A stretch of 64,000 nucleotides of DNA from Azospira inquinata (GCF_018905915.1 NZ_CP064782.1:62001-126000), one strand, 5' to 3'; positions 31,840 through 40,537 are shown, numbered from the stretch's first letter. Numbers and translations: made by a program. Notes: generated by a model not told the origin, from the letters alone.

Positions 31840-32592
31840 CTAATGAAGACTGAAGACCACGGGCACCACCACCCAGGCGGCCACCCGGCGGCCATTCTCC
31901 ATGGCCGGGCTGAAACGCCATTTTTCCAGGGTATCCAGGGCCGCCTGATCCAGCAGGGGGGAGCCGGAGGAGCGGAACAGGCTGACCCCGGTTACTCGGC
32001 CCTCTTCGCTGATCAGCACCTTGAGCTTGACCTTGCCCTCCGTTCCTTCCCGTCGGGCCAGGGGCGGATAGGGGGGCACGGGGGCGGTCAGGGCGTAGGG
32101 TTGCTGGGTTTTGCCCCCCGTTCCGACGGAGCTGCCCCTTTGCCCGGTGTCCCCGGAACTAGGGCCCCCCTCCCCGGCCTCGGCCACGGGCGCCCCATGG
32201 CCCGACTCCGCCGTAGGGGCGGGCCCGGGGCGGGGAGCCGCCACCGTGCCCTGGGGGCTGGCGCTGGCATGGATCGGGGTAGGAAGGGGCGCCCGGGAGC
32301 GGGGAACCGGAATCGGCGGGGTATGGGGATGAAGGTGGGCAAGGGGCGCCTGAGCCCATCGGGGAAGGGGGTGAGCCGGAGGGGATACCTTAGCCGGGGC
32401 AGGCTCCCCGGCCGGAGCCTGGCCCAGGGCCACCTCAATGACGGGGATGGGCTTTAGCTGGGGAGGCTGGCCCCGCCAAGCCAGGGTCGCTCCCAGTAGC
32501 AGGCCATGGGCCAGCAAGGAGCCCCCCAGGGCCCAGGAAAAAGCCCAGGAATCCTCCGGGCTGGGTAGGGGACGGTAGATCAGGGTATCCAT
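31840..32592 (-). CDS. tonB: TonB-type energy-transducing protein
   Basis: The 250-residue protein has one N-terminal membrane helix (FSWALGGSLLAHGLLLGATLAW), a long Pro/Ala-rich periplasmic spacer and a C-terminal TonB domain: PPYPPLARREGTEGKVKLKVLISEEGRVTGVSLFRSSGSPLLDQAALDTLEKWRFSPA. AGGAGA precedes ATG 32592. It follows the ABC ATPase gene by 34 bp and closes the permease-ATPase-tonB operon. Confidence 0.92.
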   Translation of the reverse strand: MDTLIYRPLPSPEDSWAFSWALGGSLLAHGLLLGATLAWRGQPPQLKPIPVIEVALGQAPAGEPAPAKVSPPAHPLPRWAQAPLAHLHPHTPPIPVPRSRAPLPTPIHASASPQGTVAAPRPGPAPTAESGHGAPVAEAGEGGPSSGDTGQRGSSVGTGGKTQQPYALTAPVPPYPPLARREGTEGKVKLKVLISEEGRVTGVSLFRSSGSPLLDQAALDTLEKWRFSPAMENGRRVAAWVVVPVVFSLH

Positions 32593-32626
32593 GGGTTTTC
32601 TCCTTGCTGCCAAGCCCACCGGGCTT

Positions 32627-33415
32627 TCAGGCTTCTGCCACCAGAGGCACGCAAAAACGCCGGGCCGGGCCCGGCGGCTGATCCAGATCCAGAATGGCCG
32701 CCTCCACCCCGTAGGTTTCCCGCAGGTAGGGCGCCGTAATCACCTCCGCCGGGGTGCCCAGGGCGTAACGTCCGCCCCGCCCCAGCACCAGGGTGCGGGA
32801 GGCGTAAAGCAGGGCATGGTTGGGATGGTGGGTGGTCAGAATCACCCCCAGGCCCCGGTCCACCGTAAGGCGCCGGATGTGGCTCAGGACCCGGGTCTGG
32901 TTGCCGAAATCCAGATTGGAGGTGGGTTCATCCATGACCAGCAGCCGGGGTTCCTGGACCAGGGCCCGGGCAATGAGCACCAGCTGCCGTTCGCCGCCGC
33001 TGATTTCCGTGTAGGTGGCGTCCGCCAGATAGCCCATGTCGAACTGGGCCAGGGCGGCGGCGGCCCGTTCCATATCTTCCCGGGAGGGGGCGGCGAAGGG
33101 GCCCAAATGGGCCACCCGGCCCATGGCCACCACATCCAGCACCTTGAAGGGAAAGGGCGGGGTATGGGCCTGGGGCACATAGCCCACCTGGCGGGCAAAG
33201 CGCTGGCGGGACCAGCGGCTGACGGATTCCCCCTCCAGAAACACACCGCCTCCCAAGGGCCGGAGCAGCCCCAGTACGGTTTTGAACAGGGTGGTTTTGC
33301 CCACCCCATTGGGGCCCAGGAGGCAGAGCAGTTCCCCGCCCTGGAGGGAAAAGGACAGGGGGCCCAGTACGGGCGTCCCGCCGTAGCCGCATTCCAAATT
33401 CCACACATCCAGCAT
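32627..33415 (-). CDS. ABC importer ATPase, FecE type
   Basis: The 262-residue ATPase has Walker A GPNGVGKTT, signature ISGGERQ and Walker B LLVMDEPTSNLD, followed by HHPNHALLYASRTLVLGRGGRYALG. It is the partner of the FecCD-type permease, whose stop overlaps this gene's ribosome site (GGAGGTCCT before ATG 33415). Family members power uptake of Fe-chelates, B12 or molybdate. Confidence 0.92.
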   Translation of the reverse strand: MLDVWNLECGYGGTPVLGPLSFSLQGGELLCLLGPNGVGKTTLFKTVLGLLRPLGGGVFLEGESVSRWSRQRFARQVGYVPQAHTPPFPFKVLDVVAMGRVAHLGPFAAPSREDMERAAAALAQFDMGYLADATYTEISGGERQLVLIARALVQEPRLLVMDEPTSNLDFGNQTRVLSHIRRLTVDRGLGVILTTHHPNHALLYASRTLVLGRGGRYALGTPAEVITAPYLRETYGVEAAILDLDQPPGPARRFCVPLVAEA

Positions 33416-33423
33416 AGGACCTC

Positions 33424-34497
33424 CTAAGCCCAACCCCGCCGGGTATGGACGAGCAGGTAGAGAAAGAAGGGGGCGCCGATGATGGCGGTAATAATGCCCA
33501 GGGGCACTTCCACGGGAAACAGGCTGCGGGCCAGATCATCCACCAGCAGCAGGAACAGGGCCCCCATCACCGTGGCCACGGGCATCAGAATGCGGTAATT
33601 GGGCCCCACCAGCAGGCGGCTCAGATGGGGCACCACCAGGCCCACCAGGCCGATGACCCCGCTGATGGCCACAGCGGTGGCGGTCATCAGGGTGGCGCAG
33701 AAAATCACCAGCCAGCGCAGGCGCCCCGTATTCACCCCCAGGGCCCGGGCCTCCTCATCCCCGAAGGCGAGCACATTGAGGCGCCAACGCAGGGCCAGGA
33801 GCACCGCCAGCCCCAGGCCGAAGGGCACGGCGGCCACGGTCAGATCGTCCCGGGTCACGGCGGCCAGACTGCCCATGAGCCAGTAGGTAATGGTGGGCAG
33901 GGTGTTGTAGGGATCGGCCACAAATTTGATCAGGGAAACAAAGGCGGTAAATAAGGTGGCCATGATGACCCCGGCCAGAATCATTACCAGCACCGGCTCC
34001 CCCCGCCGCCCCAGCACCGCCCCCACCCCGTAGGTGCAAGCCACGGCCAGCAGGCCGAAGGCAAAGGCGGTGAGCTGCAAGCCCACGCTGTTGAACGCCA
34101 GGAGAATGGCCAGGGCGGCGCCAAAGCTGGCCCCGGCGGAAACCCCCAGAATGCCCGGGGACACCAGGGGATTGCGGAACAGGCCCTGGTAGGCGGCCCC
34201 GGAGGCGGAGAGAGCTGCCCCCACCAGCATGGCGGCGAGAATGCGGGGCAGGCGAATGGAGAACATCACCGTGCCCATTTCCCCCGCCCCCTCTCCTCCC
34301 GCCCCGCTCCACCAGGGAAAGAGGAGCTGGCCGACCCGGGCCAGGGGAATGGGATAGCGGCCCACGGCAAAGGAAAGGACAAAGGCCAGGGCCAGGAGTC
34401 CCAGCAGCAGGCCCAGACGCCAGCCATCTCCTAGGACCGGACGGGGGCGGGCAGGAGCCAGCTTGCCCAGGGTGGAACAGGAGGCGGATGCAGTCAT
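33424..34497 (-). CDS. ABC importer permease, FecCD type
   Basis: The 357-residue inner-membrane protein has about ten helices. Family marks are FSIRLPRILAAMLVGAALSASGAAYQGLFRNPLVSPGILGVSAGA, LAGVIMATLFTAFVSL and the coupling segment YWLMGSLAAV, with HLSRLLVGPNYRILMP near the end. It is first of permease-ATPase-tonB, with its own sigma-54 promoter. Its substrate-binding protein is probably the FecB-type protein of the adjacent receptor operon, since no other periplasmic one is nearby. Confidence 0.92.
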   Translation of the reverse strand: MTASASCSTLGKLAPARPRPVLGDGWRLGLLLGLLALAFVLSFAVGRYPIPLARVGQLLFPWWSGAGGEGAGEMGTVMFSIRLPRILAAMLVGAALSASGAAYQGLFRNPLVSPGILGVSAGASFGAALAILLAFNSVGLQLTAFAFGLLAVACTYGVGAVLGRRGEPVLVMILAGVIMATLFTAFVSLIKFVADPYNTLPTITYWLMGSLAAVTRDDLTVAAVPFGLGLAVLLALRWRLNVLAFGDEEARALGVNTGRLRWLVIFCATLMTATAVAISGVIGLVGLVVPHLSRLLVGPNYRILMPVATVMGALFLLLVDDLARSLFPVEVPLGIITAIIGAPFFLYLLVHTRRGWA

Positions 34498-34548
34498 GGG
34501 GATTCCCGGAAAATCCGGCCTCAGCCAGGCCGGTGTCCCTCCCCTACC

Positions 34549-34563
34549 GCAAGCTTCATACCA
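34549..34563 (-). promoter_or_regulatory. sigma-54 promoter of the permease operon
   Basis: The minus strand reads TGGTAT-GAAGC-TTGC, with GG-N10-GC kept. The leader is about 40 nt. Confidence 0.75.
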
Positions 34564-34618
34564 TCCGCCCTACCCCGCCATTTTCCGCCTGGGACGGGCT
34601 TCTCCGGAAAAAAAGGGG

Positions 34619-34663
34619 GGACCGGGACGTACAAAGGGGCGGGATGGGTGTACCAAAACGCAC
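34619..34663. promoter_or_regulatory. activator sites between permease operon and hemerythrin gene
   Basis: GTAC-CAAAAC-GCAC (34650-34663) is a good dyad; GGAC-CGGGAC-GTAC (34619-34632) is weaker. Centres are 31 bp apart, about 56-100 bp from the leftward promoter. The rest of the 383-bp gap holds no gene. Confidence 0.5.
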
Positions 34664-34828
34664 AATGGCCGGGGAGCGGAGGCTTCCGGAGACTTCTCTT
34701 CCCAGGGGCGACTTGGTCGGAAAGGGAGGCCTTTTATGAAACCCAAACCAATGATTTTTAACTTATTTTTATAGCAAGGCAGAGGCCAAAGGGGAGAATT
34801 TCAGCCCATTGGCATCCAGCCCAGCCAC

Positions 34829-34844
34829 CAGCACGGAAATTGCA
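34829..34844 (+). promoter_or_regulatory. possible sigma-54 promoter of the hemerythrin gene
   Basis: CAGCAC-GGAAA-TTGCA has a full -12 box; the -24 GG is AG. Transcription would start about 26 nt before the hemerythrin ATG. Confidence 0.4.
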
Positions 34845-34880
34845 TAGCCGGAAAGGTCCAAGACCCTCCTATTTTTTCCC

Positions 34881-35336
34881 ATGACCGAATATTTCCCCTG
34901 GAGTGCCGATATTTCCGTCGGCATTGAAGAAATCGACGCCCAGCACAAGGTGCTCATCCACATCATTAACGGCATCTACCAAGCCATTGTGACCCAGGCC
35001 CCCCGCCAGACGACCGGCGCATTACTGGAAGAATTGGTGCAATACACCCACGTCCATTTTGCCGTGGAGGAAAGCCTGTTCCGAATTACGGATTACCCAG
35101 CCTACGAGGGTCACAAGGCCATCCACGATCAGTTAAAACACCAGGTAGAGGATATCCGGGCCAAGTTCCAGCGGGGGGAAATCGTGGCCGATCTAGCCCT
35201 CATGGATTTTCTCAAGCAATGGCTGGAACACCATATCAAGGGGGAAGATAAAACCTATGTCCCCCACCTGCTCCAGGCCGGTTTGGCAAAAAAATGGGCT
35301 AAAACTTCCTGGATCGGCAAAATCTGGGGCAAATAA
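34881..35336 (+). CDS. bacteriohemerythrin
   Basis: The 151-residue protein has the di-iron ligand pattern of hemerythrins: DAQHKVLIHIIN, HVHFAVEESLF, HKAIHDQLKHQV and WLEHHIKGEDKTYVPHL. It binds O2 reversibly in the cytoplasm. It is divergent from the permease operon and convergent with the GCS2-type gene. O2 scavenging or delivery that protects nitrogenase is a reasonable inference. The last 15 residues are basic (KKWAKTSWIGKIWGK). Confidence 0.88.
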   Translation: MTEYFPWSADISVGIEEIDAQHKVLIHIINGIYQAIVTQAPRQTTGALLEELVQYTHVHFAVEESLFRITDYPAYEGHKAIHDQLKHQVEDIRAKFQRGEIVADLALMDFLKQWLEHHIKGEDKTYVPHLLQAGLAKKWAKTSWIGKIWGK

Positions 35337-35386
35337 CCAACAGGTAATGCCCGCCCCCAAGGCACCGGAACCGCCGTTGAGGCCCC

Positions 35387-36523
35387 CTAGAAGGGGCAAG
35401 GCTGGGCAGTCAGCTCCTTGGCCGCCTGGGGTCGGGGTAAGGGGGCCGCCAGCCCCCCATCCACGTACATCCGGCCTGTGTGTGCATAGGCCACCAGCAG
35501 GTCATGGGCCGGGGTGCGGCCCTGGGCCAGGTATTCGGCCAGGGGGTCCAGGGCGTGGGCATCCGCCAGCCCATGCCGCACCAGGGCCCGCCCCGCCCGG
35601 GCCAGAACCAGGGCGGCGCCGTGGGCAATACGGGACTCGGCAAAGCCCCGGGTGGCGGCCAGCTGATGCAGGGCCTTGTCCGGGGTATCCGCCTGACCCA
35701 CCAAATCCTCCGCCAGACAGACCCCAGCCACCAGATGGCAACAGGCTTCCAGAAGGGTCAGGTCGGTGAAGGCGTCGTAGGCCTTGAATTCGATGCGCCC
35801 CTCCTCCGAAGGCAGGCGGGCGGCCCCCATGAGGGGGGAGAGGCGCCGATCCGCCGCCGAGCCGAAGCATTTGGCCGAGGGGCGGCGCCAGGTGCGCTCA
35901 AAGGTGCGCTTGGAAAGGCCCTCCCAGGGTTTGCCCGCGTAAAAAGGGGAACTGAAGCTGAAGGGCACCATGAAGGGGCTGTAGAAGGTCAGGCGCCGGG
36001 TGGCGGCGAGACAGCGCCCGCCGTCCCAGTCGGGAAAGGAGACATTGATGTCCGGCCCGTAGCTTAAGGTGGACACCCCGGCTGCCCCGTATTCTGGGTG
36101 GGCGTCCCGGCAGGCCCGCTCCCAGGCATTCAGAGGGGGCGAAAATTCGTAGCGGGGCGTCACCGGATTAAAACCCACCAGGCTCAAATGCAAATCCCGC
36201 TGGGCCAGCCGGGCGGCCAGTTCGGCCTGGATGTCCAACAGGCAGGCGCTGGCCGCTGCCACGGAAGATCGGGGCGGGGTGCGGATTTCCACCCCCTTCA
36301 CGGCCAGGCGGGAAAAATTGCCCGCCCCGTCAAAACGCTCATCCCCTTCCAGATACCAGTAGCCCGCTTTAATGCCCAGGTCCCCGGTGGCCAGGGAAGG
36401 ATCGTCCCGCCCCGGCTTATGGGCGAGAAAATCCTCCAGGTCAGGAAAATCCAGGTTGGTGAAATCCCGGATGCGCCCGTCTCCGTCGTGGAGCAGGTAT
36501 TCAAACTCGATCCCCAGTTTCAT
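35387..36523 (-). CDS. GCS2-type carboxylate-amine ligase
   Basis: The 378-residue protein begins MKLGIEFEYLLHD, the G-x-E-x-E ATP/Mg segment of the glutamate-cysteine ligase 2 fold (GshA-like, EgtA, YbdK). It continues with VKGVEIRTPP, LSYGPDINVSFP and RIEFKAYDAFTDLTLLEACCHLVAGV. Such enzymes activate a carboxylate as acyl phosphate and couple it to an amine. The substrate is unknown. It is the last gene of the operon that begins with the solute-binding-like protein. A role in making a small metal ligand is speculation. Confidence 0.75.
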   Translation of the reverse strand: MKLGIEFEYLLHDGDGRIRDFTNLDFPDLEDFLAHKPGRDDPSLATGDLGIKAGYWYLEGDERFDGAGNFSRLAVKGVEIRTPPRSSVAAASACLLDIQAELAARLAQRDLHLSLVGFNPVTPRYEFSPPLNAWERACRDAHPEYGAAGVSTLSYGPDINVSFPDWDGGRCLAATRRLTFYSPFMVPFSFSSPFYAGKPWEGLSKRTFERTWRRPSAKCFGSAADRRLSPLMGAARLPSEEGRIEFKAYDAFTDLTLLEACCHLVAGVCLAEDLVGQADTPDKALHQLAATRGFAESRIAHGAALVLARAGRALVRHGLADAHALDPLAEYLAQGRTPAHDLLVAYAHTGRMYVDGGLAAPLPRPQAAKELTAQPCPF

Positions 36524-36553
36524 GGAAATCTCCTTCCTATAGACCGGTGGTGC

Positions 36554-37300
36554 TCATAGCCAGGTGACAAAATCCCCGGGGGCCGGGTCTGGCACCGGGG
36601 TCGGCTCCCCCGGGGCGGGCAGGGAAGACGGGGTGCCCACATAGAGAAAGCCCACCAGCCGCTCCCCCTCCCCCAGCCCCAATTCCCGATAAAGCTCCGG
36701 AGCCTCCATAAACCAGCCGGAACGCCAGACGGCGCCAAAGCCCAGGGCCCGGGCCGCCAGTTCCAGGGCGAAAACGGTGCACACCGCCGCATAACGCTGA
36801 TCCGTTTCCGGCACCAGCTTGTGGGGCCGATGCACGGCCACCACCCCGATCACCAGGGGCGCCCGGTGGGGCATGGCGGGGGCCCGCTGAATCAGCCGTT
36901 CAGACTGGCCACCGGCCACGGCCGCCCGGGCCATGGCCTGGCCCAGCCGGTCCAACCCCGCCCCCTGGGCGAGAAGAAAGCGATAGGGCCGCAGATGGCG
37001 GAAATCCGGCACCCGCAGGGCAGCCCGCAGCATCTGAGTCAGCTGGCATTCATCCGGCCCTGGGGCCACCAGACTGTGGTGGGAACGGCGCTGGAGCAGC
37101 AGGTCCAGCCCGGCCGGATTGGGGGTAATTTCCGGGGGCGCCGCCCTGTCGCTAGGCACCCTTGCCGCTTGTCCCCGGCTGGCTGAGGGGGGTAACACTT
37201 CCCCCCTTTCCACTTGCGCCCGACCCCCTGAAACTCCCGGATTCTCCACCCCTTCCACCTCTGCCGCCCTTGCCCCTGGGGCCCCGCCTACACCGGCCAT
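36554..37300 (-). CDS. nitroreductase-family flavoprotein
   Basis: The product has 248 residues. After a Pro/Ala/Gly-rich N-terminus of about 60 residues comes the nitroreductase core: LDLLLQRRSHHSLVAPGP, RVPDFRHLRPYRFLLAQGAG, YAAVCTVFALELAARALGFGAVWRSGW and VGFLYVGTPSS. The family uses FMN and NAD(P)H; members also cut corrin-type ligands or reduce quinones. Its ATG at 37300 lies inside the end of the ATPase gene (13-bp overlap), with AGGAG 8 nt upstream. It is the fourth gene of the operon. Confidence 0.8.
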   Translation of the reverse strand: MAGVGGAPGARAAEVEGVENPGVSGGRAQVERGEVLPPSASRGQAARVPSDRAAPPEITPNPAGLDLLLQRRSHHSLVAPGPDECQLTQMLRAALRVPDFRHLRPYRFLLAQGAGLDRLGQAMARAAVAGGQSERLIQRAPAMPHRAPLVIGVVAVHRPHKLVPETDQRYAAVCTVFALELAARALGFGAVWRSGWFMEAPELYRELGLGEGERLVGFLYVGTPSSLPAPGEPTPVPDPAPGDFVTWL

Positions 37301-38310
37301 AAACCCGTCTCCTCAATCCGCAGTCCCCGCCGCAGCCGGTCCCGGATGTCCATCATGGCTTCATCCAGCTTTTCGATCCGCACCAGGTTTTTTCGTTCCT
37401 CCGGGCTGGTGGTCAGAATGTCCGCGATGCCTCCGTTGCGGATCACGATGCGCTGCTTGCCCCGCAGGGCCAGGAGGGGGTCGTGGGTGGAAATAAAGAC
37501 AATCTTTTCCCCCGTTACCAGGAGTTCCAGGGCCCGCTTCCGATCCACCCCGGCGTTTTCGATTTCGTCGATGAGCACAACGGGAGAGGCGCTCAGAAGG
37601 GCCACATCCGCAATCATCAGGGCCCGGGTCTGGCCCCCGGAGAGCTGGGTGACAGAGACTCGGGGGGAAAACTTTTCCCCGGTGAGCTGATTGGCGCAGT
37701 CGATCACCCGAGCCGCCAGGGCTTCCGGCTCCGGCACCATGCGGCAGCGGGCGTGCATAGTGATGAAATCATCCACCTTCAAATCCACCACGAAATTCAT
37801 GTTCTGGGAAAGCTGGGCCACCAGTTTCCGGTCCAGGGAAAAGCGGGCCTCCGGGGTGGGGGGCTGGCCGTTAATGAGGATAGTGCGCCCAGTGGGGGTA
37901 TCCCCCTGGGCCAGACATTCGATGTCCCCCAGCAGACGGCTCTTGCCCGAGCCAGTGGGGCCGACGATGCATACCACGTCCCCCGCCTTGACGGTAAGAC
38001 GGCGCTCCTCCGGCCGTCCCTGCTTGTCCCGGCCGCCGACCAGAGTCAGTTCGGCCACCGTTTCCCAGCGCCCCGCCTGACGGGCCAGGGTGGCCACCTG
38101 GTCGATGAGGCGCCCCATGTGGGCCAGCATCTGCTCCCGCTCCATGCCCGCGTCGGACACATCCTCATCGCTCAGGGCCGCCAGCCAATCCCCCACCCGT
38201 CCCCGGAAGGGCACCCGGTTCAAGCCCACGGAGGCGAGAAACTCGGCCACACAGGGCTCCTGGCACACCAGGGTTTCCAGGGGCTGCACCGCCAATTGAT
38301 CCAGTTCCAT
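37288..38310 (-). CDS. ABC-type ATP-binding protein without transport partner
   Basis: The 340-residue soluble protein has an N-terminal helical extension (about 1-85) with two early cysteines (LVCQEPCVAEFL). An ABC ATPase domain follows: Walker A GPTGSGKS, signature QLSGGQTRA, Walker B SPVVLIDEIEN and H-loop FISTHDP. In place of the usual transporter D-loop it has ENAGVDRKRALELL. No permease is nearby. ATG 38310 is 1 nt after the GTPase stop, so the two proteins are probably made in equal amounts and may act together on a metallo-protein. Confidence 0.85.
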   Translation of the reverse strand: MELDQLAVQPLETLVCQEPCVAEFLASVGLNRVPFRGRVGDWLAALSDEDVSDAGMEREQMLAHMGRLIDQVATLARQAGRWETVAELTLVGGRDKQGRPEERRLTVKAGDVVCIVGPTGSGKSRLLGDIECLAQGDTPTGRTILINGQPPTPEARFSLDRKLVAQLSQNMNFVVDLKVDDFITMHARCRMVPEPEALAARVIDCANQLTGEKFSPRVSVTQLSGGQTRALMIADVALLSASPVVLIDEIENAGVDRKRALELLVTGEKIVFISTHDPLLALRGKQRIVIRNGGIADILTTSPEERKNLVRIEKLDEAMMDIRDRLRRGLRIEETGLWPV

Positions 38311-38311
38311 C

Positions 38312-39010
38312 TCAAGCTCCCGCCGGGGCGAAGACCATGTGCTTCACATTGCCCCGCTTATGGGTTTCGCCGATGGCCGTTTCCCCCACGCAGTAGGGGC
38401 AAACGGCGGAAGGCATGGGAAAGCGCAGCCGGGCCCCTTCCAGGGTGGCGGTCTCCGGGGCCTGGCCCAGGTGGTAAGCCACTTCCATGGCCCCCTGGCC
38501 GGTGATGCCGTTGCAGAACATGGCCCGGGCCCGGGGATTGGCCAGGCGCACGTGGTAGGCGAACACCTCCCGCTCCACCTGGGAAACGATATCCCCCTTG
38601 GTAATTACCACCAGATCCGCCAGACGCAGCATGGGACCGATTTTCCGGGGGGTATGGACCCCGGCCAGGGCATCCACCACACACAGGGCCAACACCCCCT
38701 CAATGTGGGGGGAACAGCGGTTGCAGAGGCCGGCGGATTCGGTCATGAGCACGTCAAAGCCCTGCTCCAAACCCCAGGCCAGGCAGGCATCCACATTGGT
38801 AATGAAGTAATGGTCCGGGCAAAGGCCCCCGGCCAGACCCACCTGGACCGGAATGCCGGCCTGGCGGTAAAGCTCGTCATCCCGGGTGGACAGGGCATCG
38901 AATTTCACCACCCCCACCTTCTGGCCCTGGCGCCCCAATTCCTCCGCCACCCGGAGCATGACCGAGGTTTTGCCCACGGAAGGGGAACCGGCCACCGTCA
39001 TTACACGCAT
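38312..39010 (-). CDS. G3E-family GTPase (HypB/UreG/CobW-like)
   Basis: The 232-residue GTPase from ATG 39010 has a strong AGGAGGTG site. Motifs: P-loop GSPSVGKTS; ESAGLCNRCSP, where other G3E proteins have E-T/S-x-G-L-A/C; TKGD as the base-specifying motif; and a C-terminal CPYC. The two CxxC pairs could bind a metal. G3E proteins insert metals (Ni, Co, Zn) or cofactors into enzymes using GTP. The gene overlaps the upstream gene by 10 bp. Given sigma-54/VnfA-type control, insertion of a metal for V-nitrogenase is the obvious hypothesis. Confidence 0.88.
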   Translation of the reverse strand: MRVMTVAGSPSVGKTSVMLRVAEELGRQGQKVGVVKFDALSTRDDELYRQAGIPVQVGLAGGLCPDHYFITNVDACLAWGLEQGFDVLMTESAGLCNRCSPHIEGVLALCVVDALAGVHTPRKIGPMLRLADLVVITKGDIVSQVEREVFAYHVRLANPRARAMFCNGITGQGAMEVAYHLGQAPETATLEGARLRFPMPSAVCPYCVGETAIGETHKRGNVKHMVFAPAGA

Positions 39011-40155
39011 GGTTGCACCTCCTGGGGTTGCCGGGCTCGAGGGGGAGAGGCGGGGACGGGGCATGTTTTCCCGCCCACCCCTTGGGGAAATGGGCTCTGC
39101 CCCCCGAACATCGCCGCCTCCTGACGCCGCCCCCAGGCCCGGAAAAACCGTTCCCCGGCGGCTTTGCCGTAGGCGGCCAGATCATGGCTGCGGACAAAAT
39201 CCCAGCCCGGCCAGCGCAGCCGGGCACCCTCGGGCAATCCGGCGTAAGCGGCGGCTGACGCCGGATAACAATTACGCCCCAGCTCCCGCCCCAGGGCGGC
39301 GCCGGTCAGATAGTGGTGGAGGGGCGCCAGCCGCCCTTCCGCCCCGGGCTGGACCATGTAGCCGATGGGCATGGCCAGGGCCCCATCCTCGGGCCAGACC
39401 ACCTGGGCCCGCTGCCGGTGGGGGCAGAGTTCCGCCTGGAGCCAGGGCATGATGGTGATAGCCCCGGTTTCCTCGCTACTGGAGCCCACCCGCTTGGCGC
39501 TGCGGATATTGTGGAGCAGGTGTTTGACGTTGCCCCCAAAGGCATCCAGGGCATTGAAACCGAAAGCCTGGGCCAGGAAGAGCAACAAATAGGTGTTGAA
39601 ATCCCGGTAAGGCCCCTGGTCCCGGGGGCGCCAGCCGCCAAACACGATGGCGTCTTCGTAGCAGGGTTCCAGCAGATCGGCCCAAACCCGGGGCACGGGC
39701 CGACCGCCGAGCTTATGCTGATCCACCAGAAACACCTGGGGCACCAGGGAAAAGAGCCGGAATACCCTTTCCGGATCAGGCAGCCCGGCGGCCAAGCAGG
39801 CAGGATGCTGGGGCGGCAGGGGGCCCCAAGCCCCCGGCCCGGGGGCGTAATGGGCCATCAAGGCCGGATTCAGCACATCCGGCCCCCAGGGGCTCACCAG
39901 CATGGCGGGCAATTCCTCCGCCCCCCGGGCGTCCGCCAGGCGGTTAAAAAGCCCGTACCACTGACCACCGGAGAGAAAGGCACAGTTGAGAGCCGGGCCG
40001 CCCCCCTGGCGGACGTCCTTCACCACCCCATCCAGGCCCGCTTTGAAATGGCGCCGCAGGGGCAAGGGCATGCGGCCAAGAAAATCCAGATCCCCCAGGG
40101 ACGCCCCTTGCCAGGGTGTGGATAGCGACATCAGGGGTTGCAATTGCCCGTTCAT
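39001..40155 (-). CDS. solute-binding-fold protein, apparently cytoplasmic
   Basis: The product has 384 residues. ATG 40155 (MNGQLQPLMSLSTPW) has GGAGG 8 nt upstream. No signal peptide or lipobox is visible. The pattern resembles class II (Fe3+/spermidine-type) binding proteins: ALNCAFLSGGQWYGLFNRL, EDAIVFGGWRPRDQGPYRDFNTYLLLFLAQAFG, GAITIMPW and VWPEDGALAMPIGYMV. Cysteines and histidines cluster at ELCPHRQRAQ, and the tail ends QPCV. It is the first gene of the GTPase/ATPase operon. A binding domain used inside the cell with an ATPase and a GTPase is unusual. Confidence 0.75.
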   Translation of the reverse strand: MNGQLQPLMSLSTPWQGASLGDLDFLGRMPLPLRRHFKAGLDGVVKDVRQGGGPALNCAFLSGGQWYGLFNRLADARGAEELPAMLVSPWGPDVLNPALMAHYAPGPGAWGPLPPQHPACLAAGLPDPERVFRLFSLVPQVFLVDQHKLGGRPVPRVWADLLEPCYEDAIVFGGWRPRDQGPYRDFNTYLLLFLAQAFGFNALDAFGGNVKHLLHNIRSAKRVGSSSEETGAITIMPWLQAELCPHRQRAQVVWPEDGALAMPIGYMVQPGAEGRLAPLHHYLTGAALGRELGRNCYPASAAAYAGLPEGARLRWPGWDFVRSHDLAAYGKAAGERFFRAWGRRQEAAMFGGQSPFPQGVGGKTCPVPASPPRARQPQEVQPCV

Positions 40156-40224
40156 CCCAATTTCCTCCATTCGCCTCCCCCGCCCCCAGCACCGGCTGGG
40201 ACGGGAGAGCGCTAACCTTCCCTA

Positions 40225-40239
40225 GCCAATTCAATGCCA
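40225..40239 (-). promoter_or_regulatory. sigma-54 promoter of the GTPase operon
   Basis: The minus strand reads TGGCAT-TGAAT-TGGC: GG-N10-GC is kept and TTGC is TGGC. The leader to ATG 40155 is about 59 nt. Confidence 0.7.
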
Positions 40240-40537
40240 GGCTGAAGGAATGGGTGGGGAAATAGGGGGAACGGGACATGTCTCGCCCCTCGGAGCGGGG
40301 GAAATGGAACGGGTGCCATGCCGCCACCTCCAGACGCCAAGTCACCCCCAAAACACGGGACAAGGCCCGGATACTCTGTTTTTCCGAGGAAAAAACCAGA
40401 CCCGGCCATCCGCCCCCCGGGACTAAGGCTGCGCTTCCTCCGCCAATATCTCCCCCGAATCATTCCAATTCAGAGCATAGCCATGGGATTCCCAGCAAAA
40501 TACCGCCCTGCCCCACCCCCATCCAGAGCAAAAAAAC

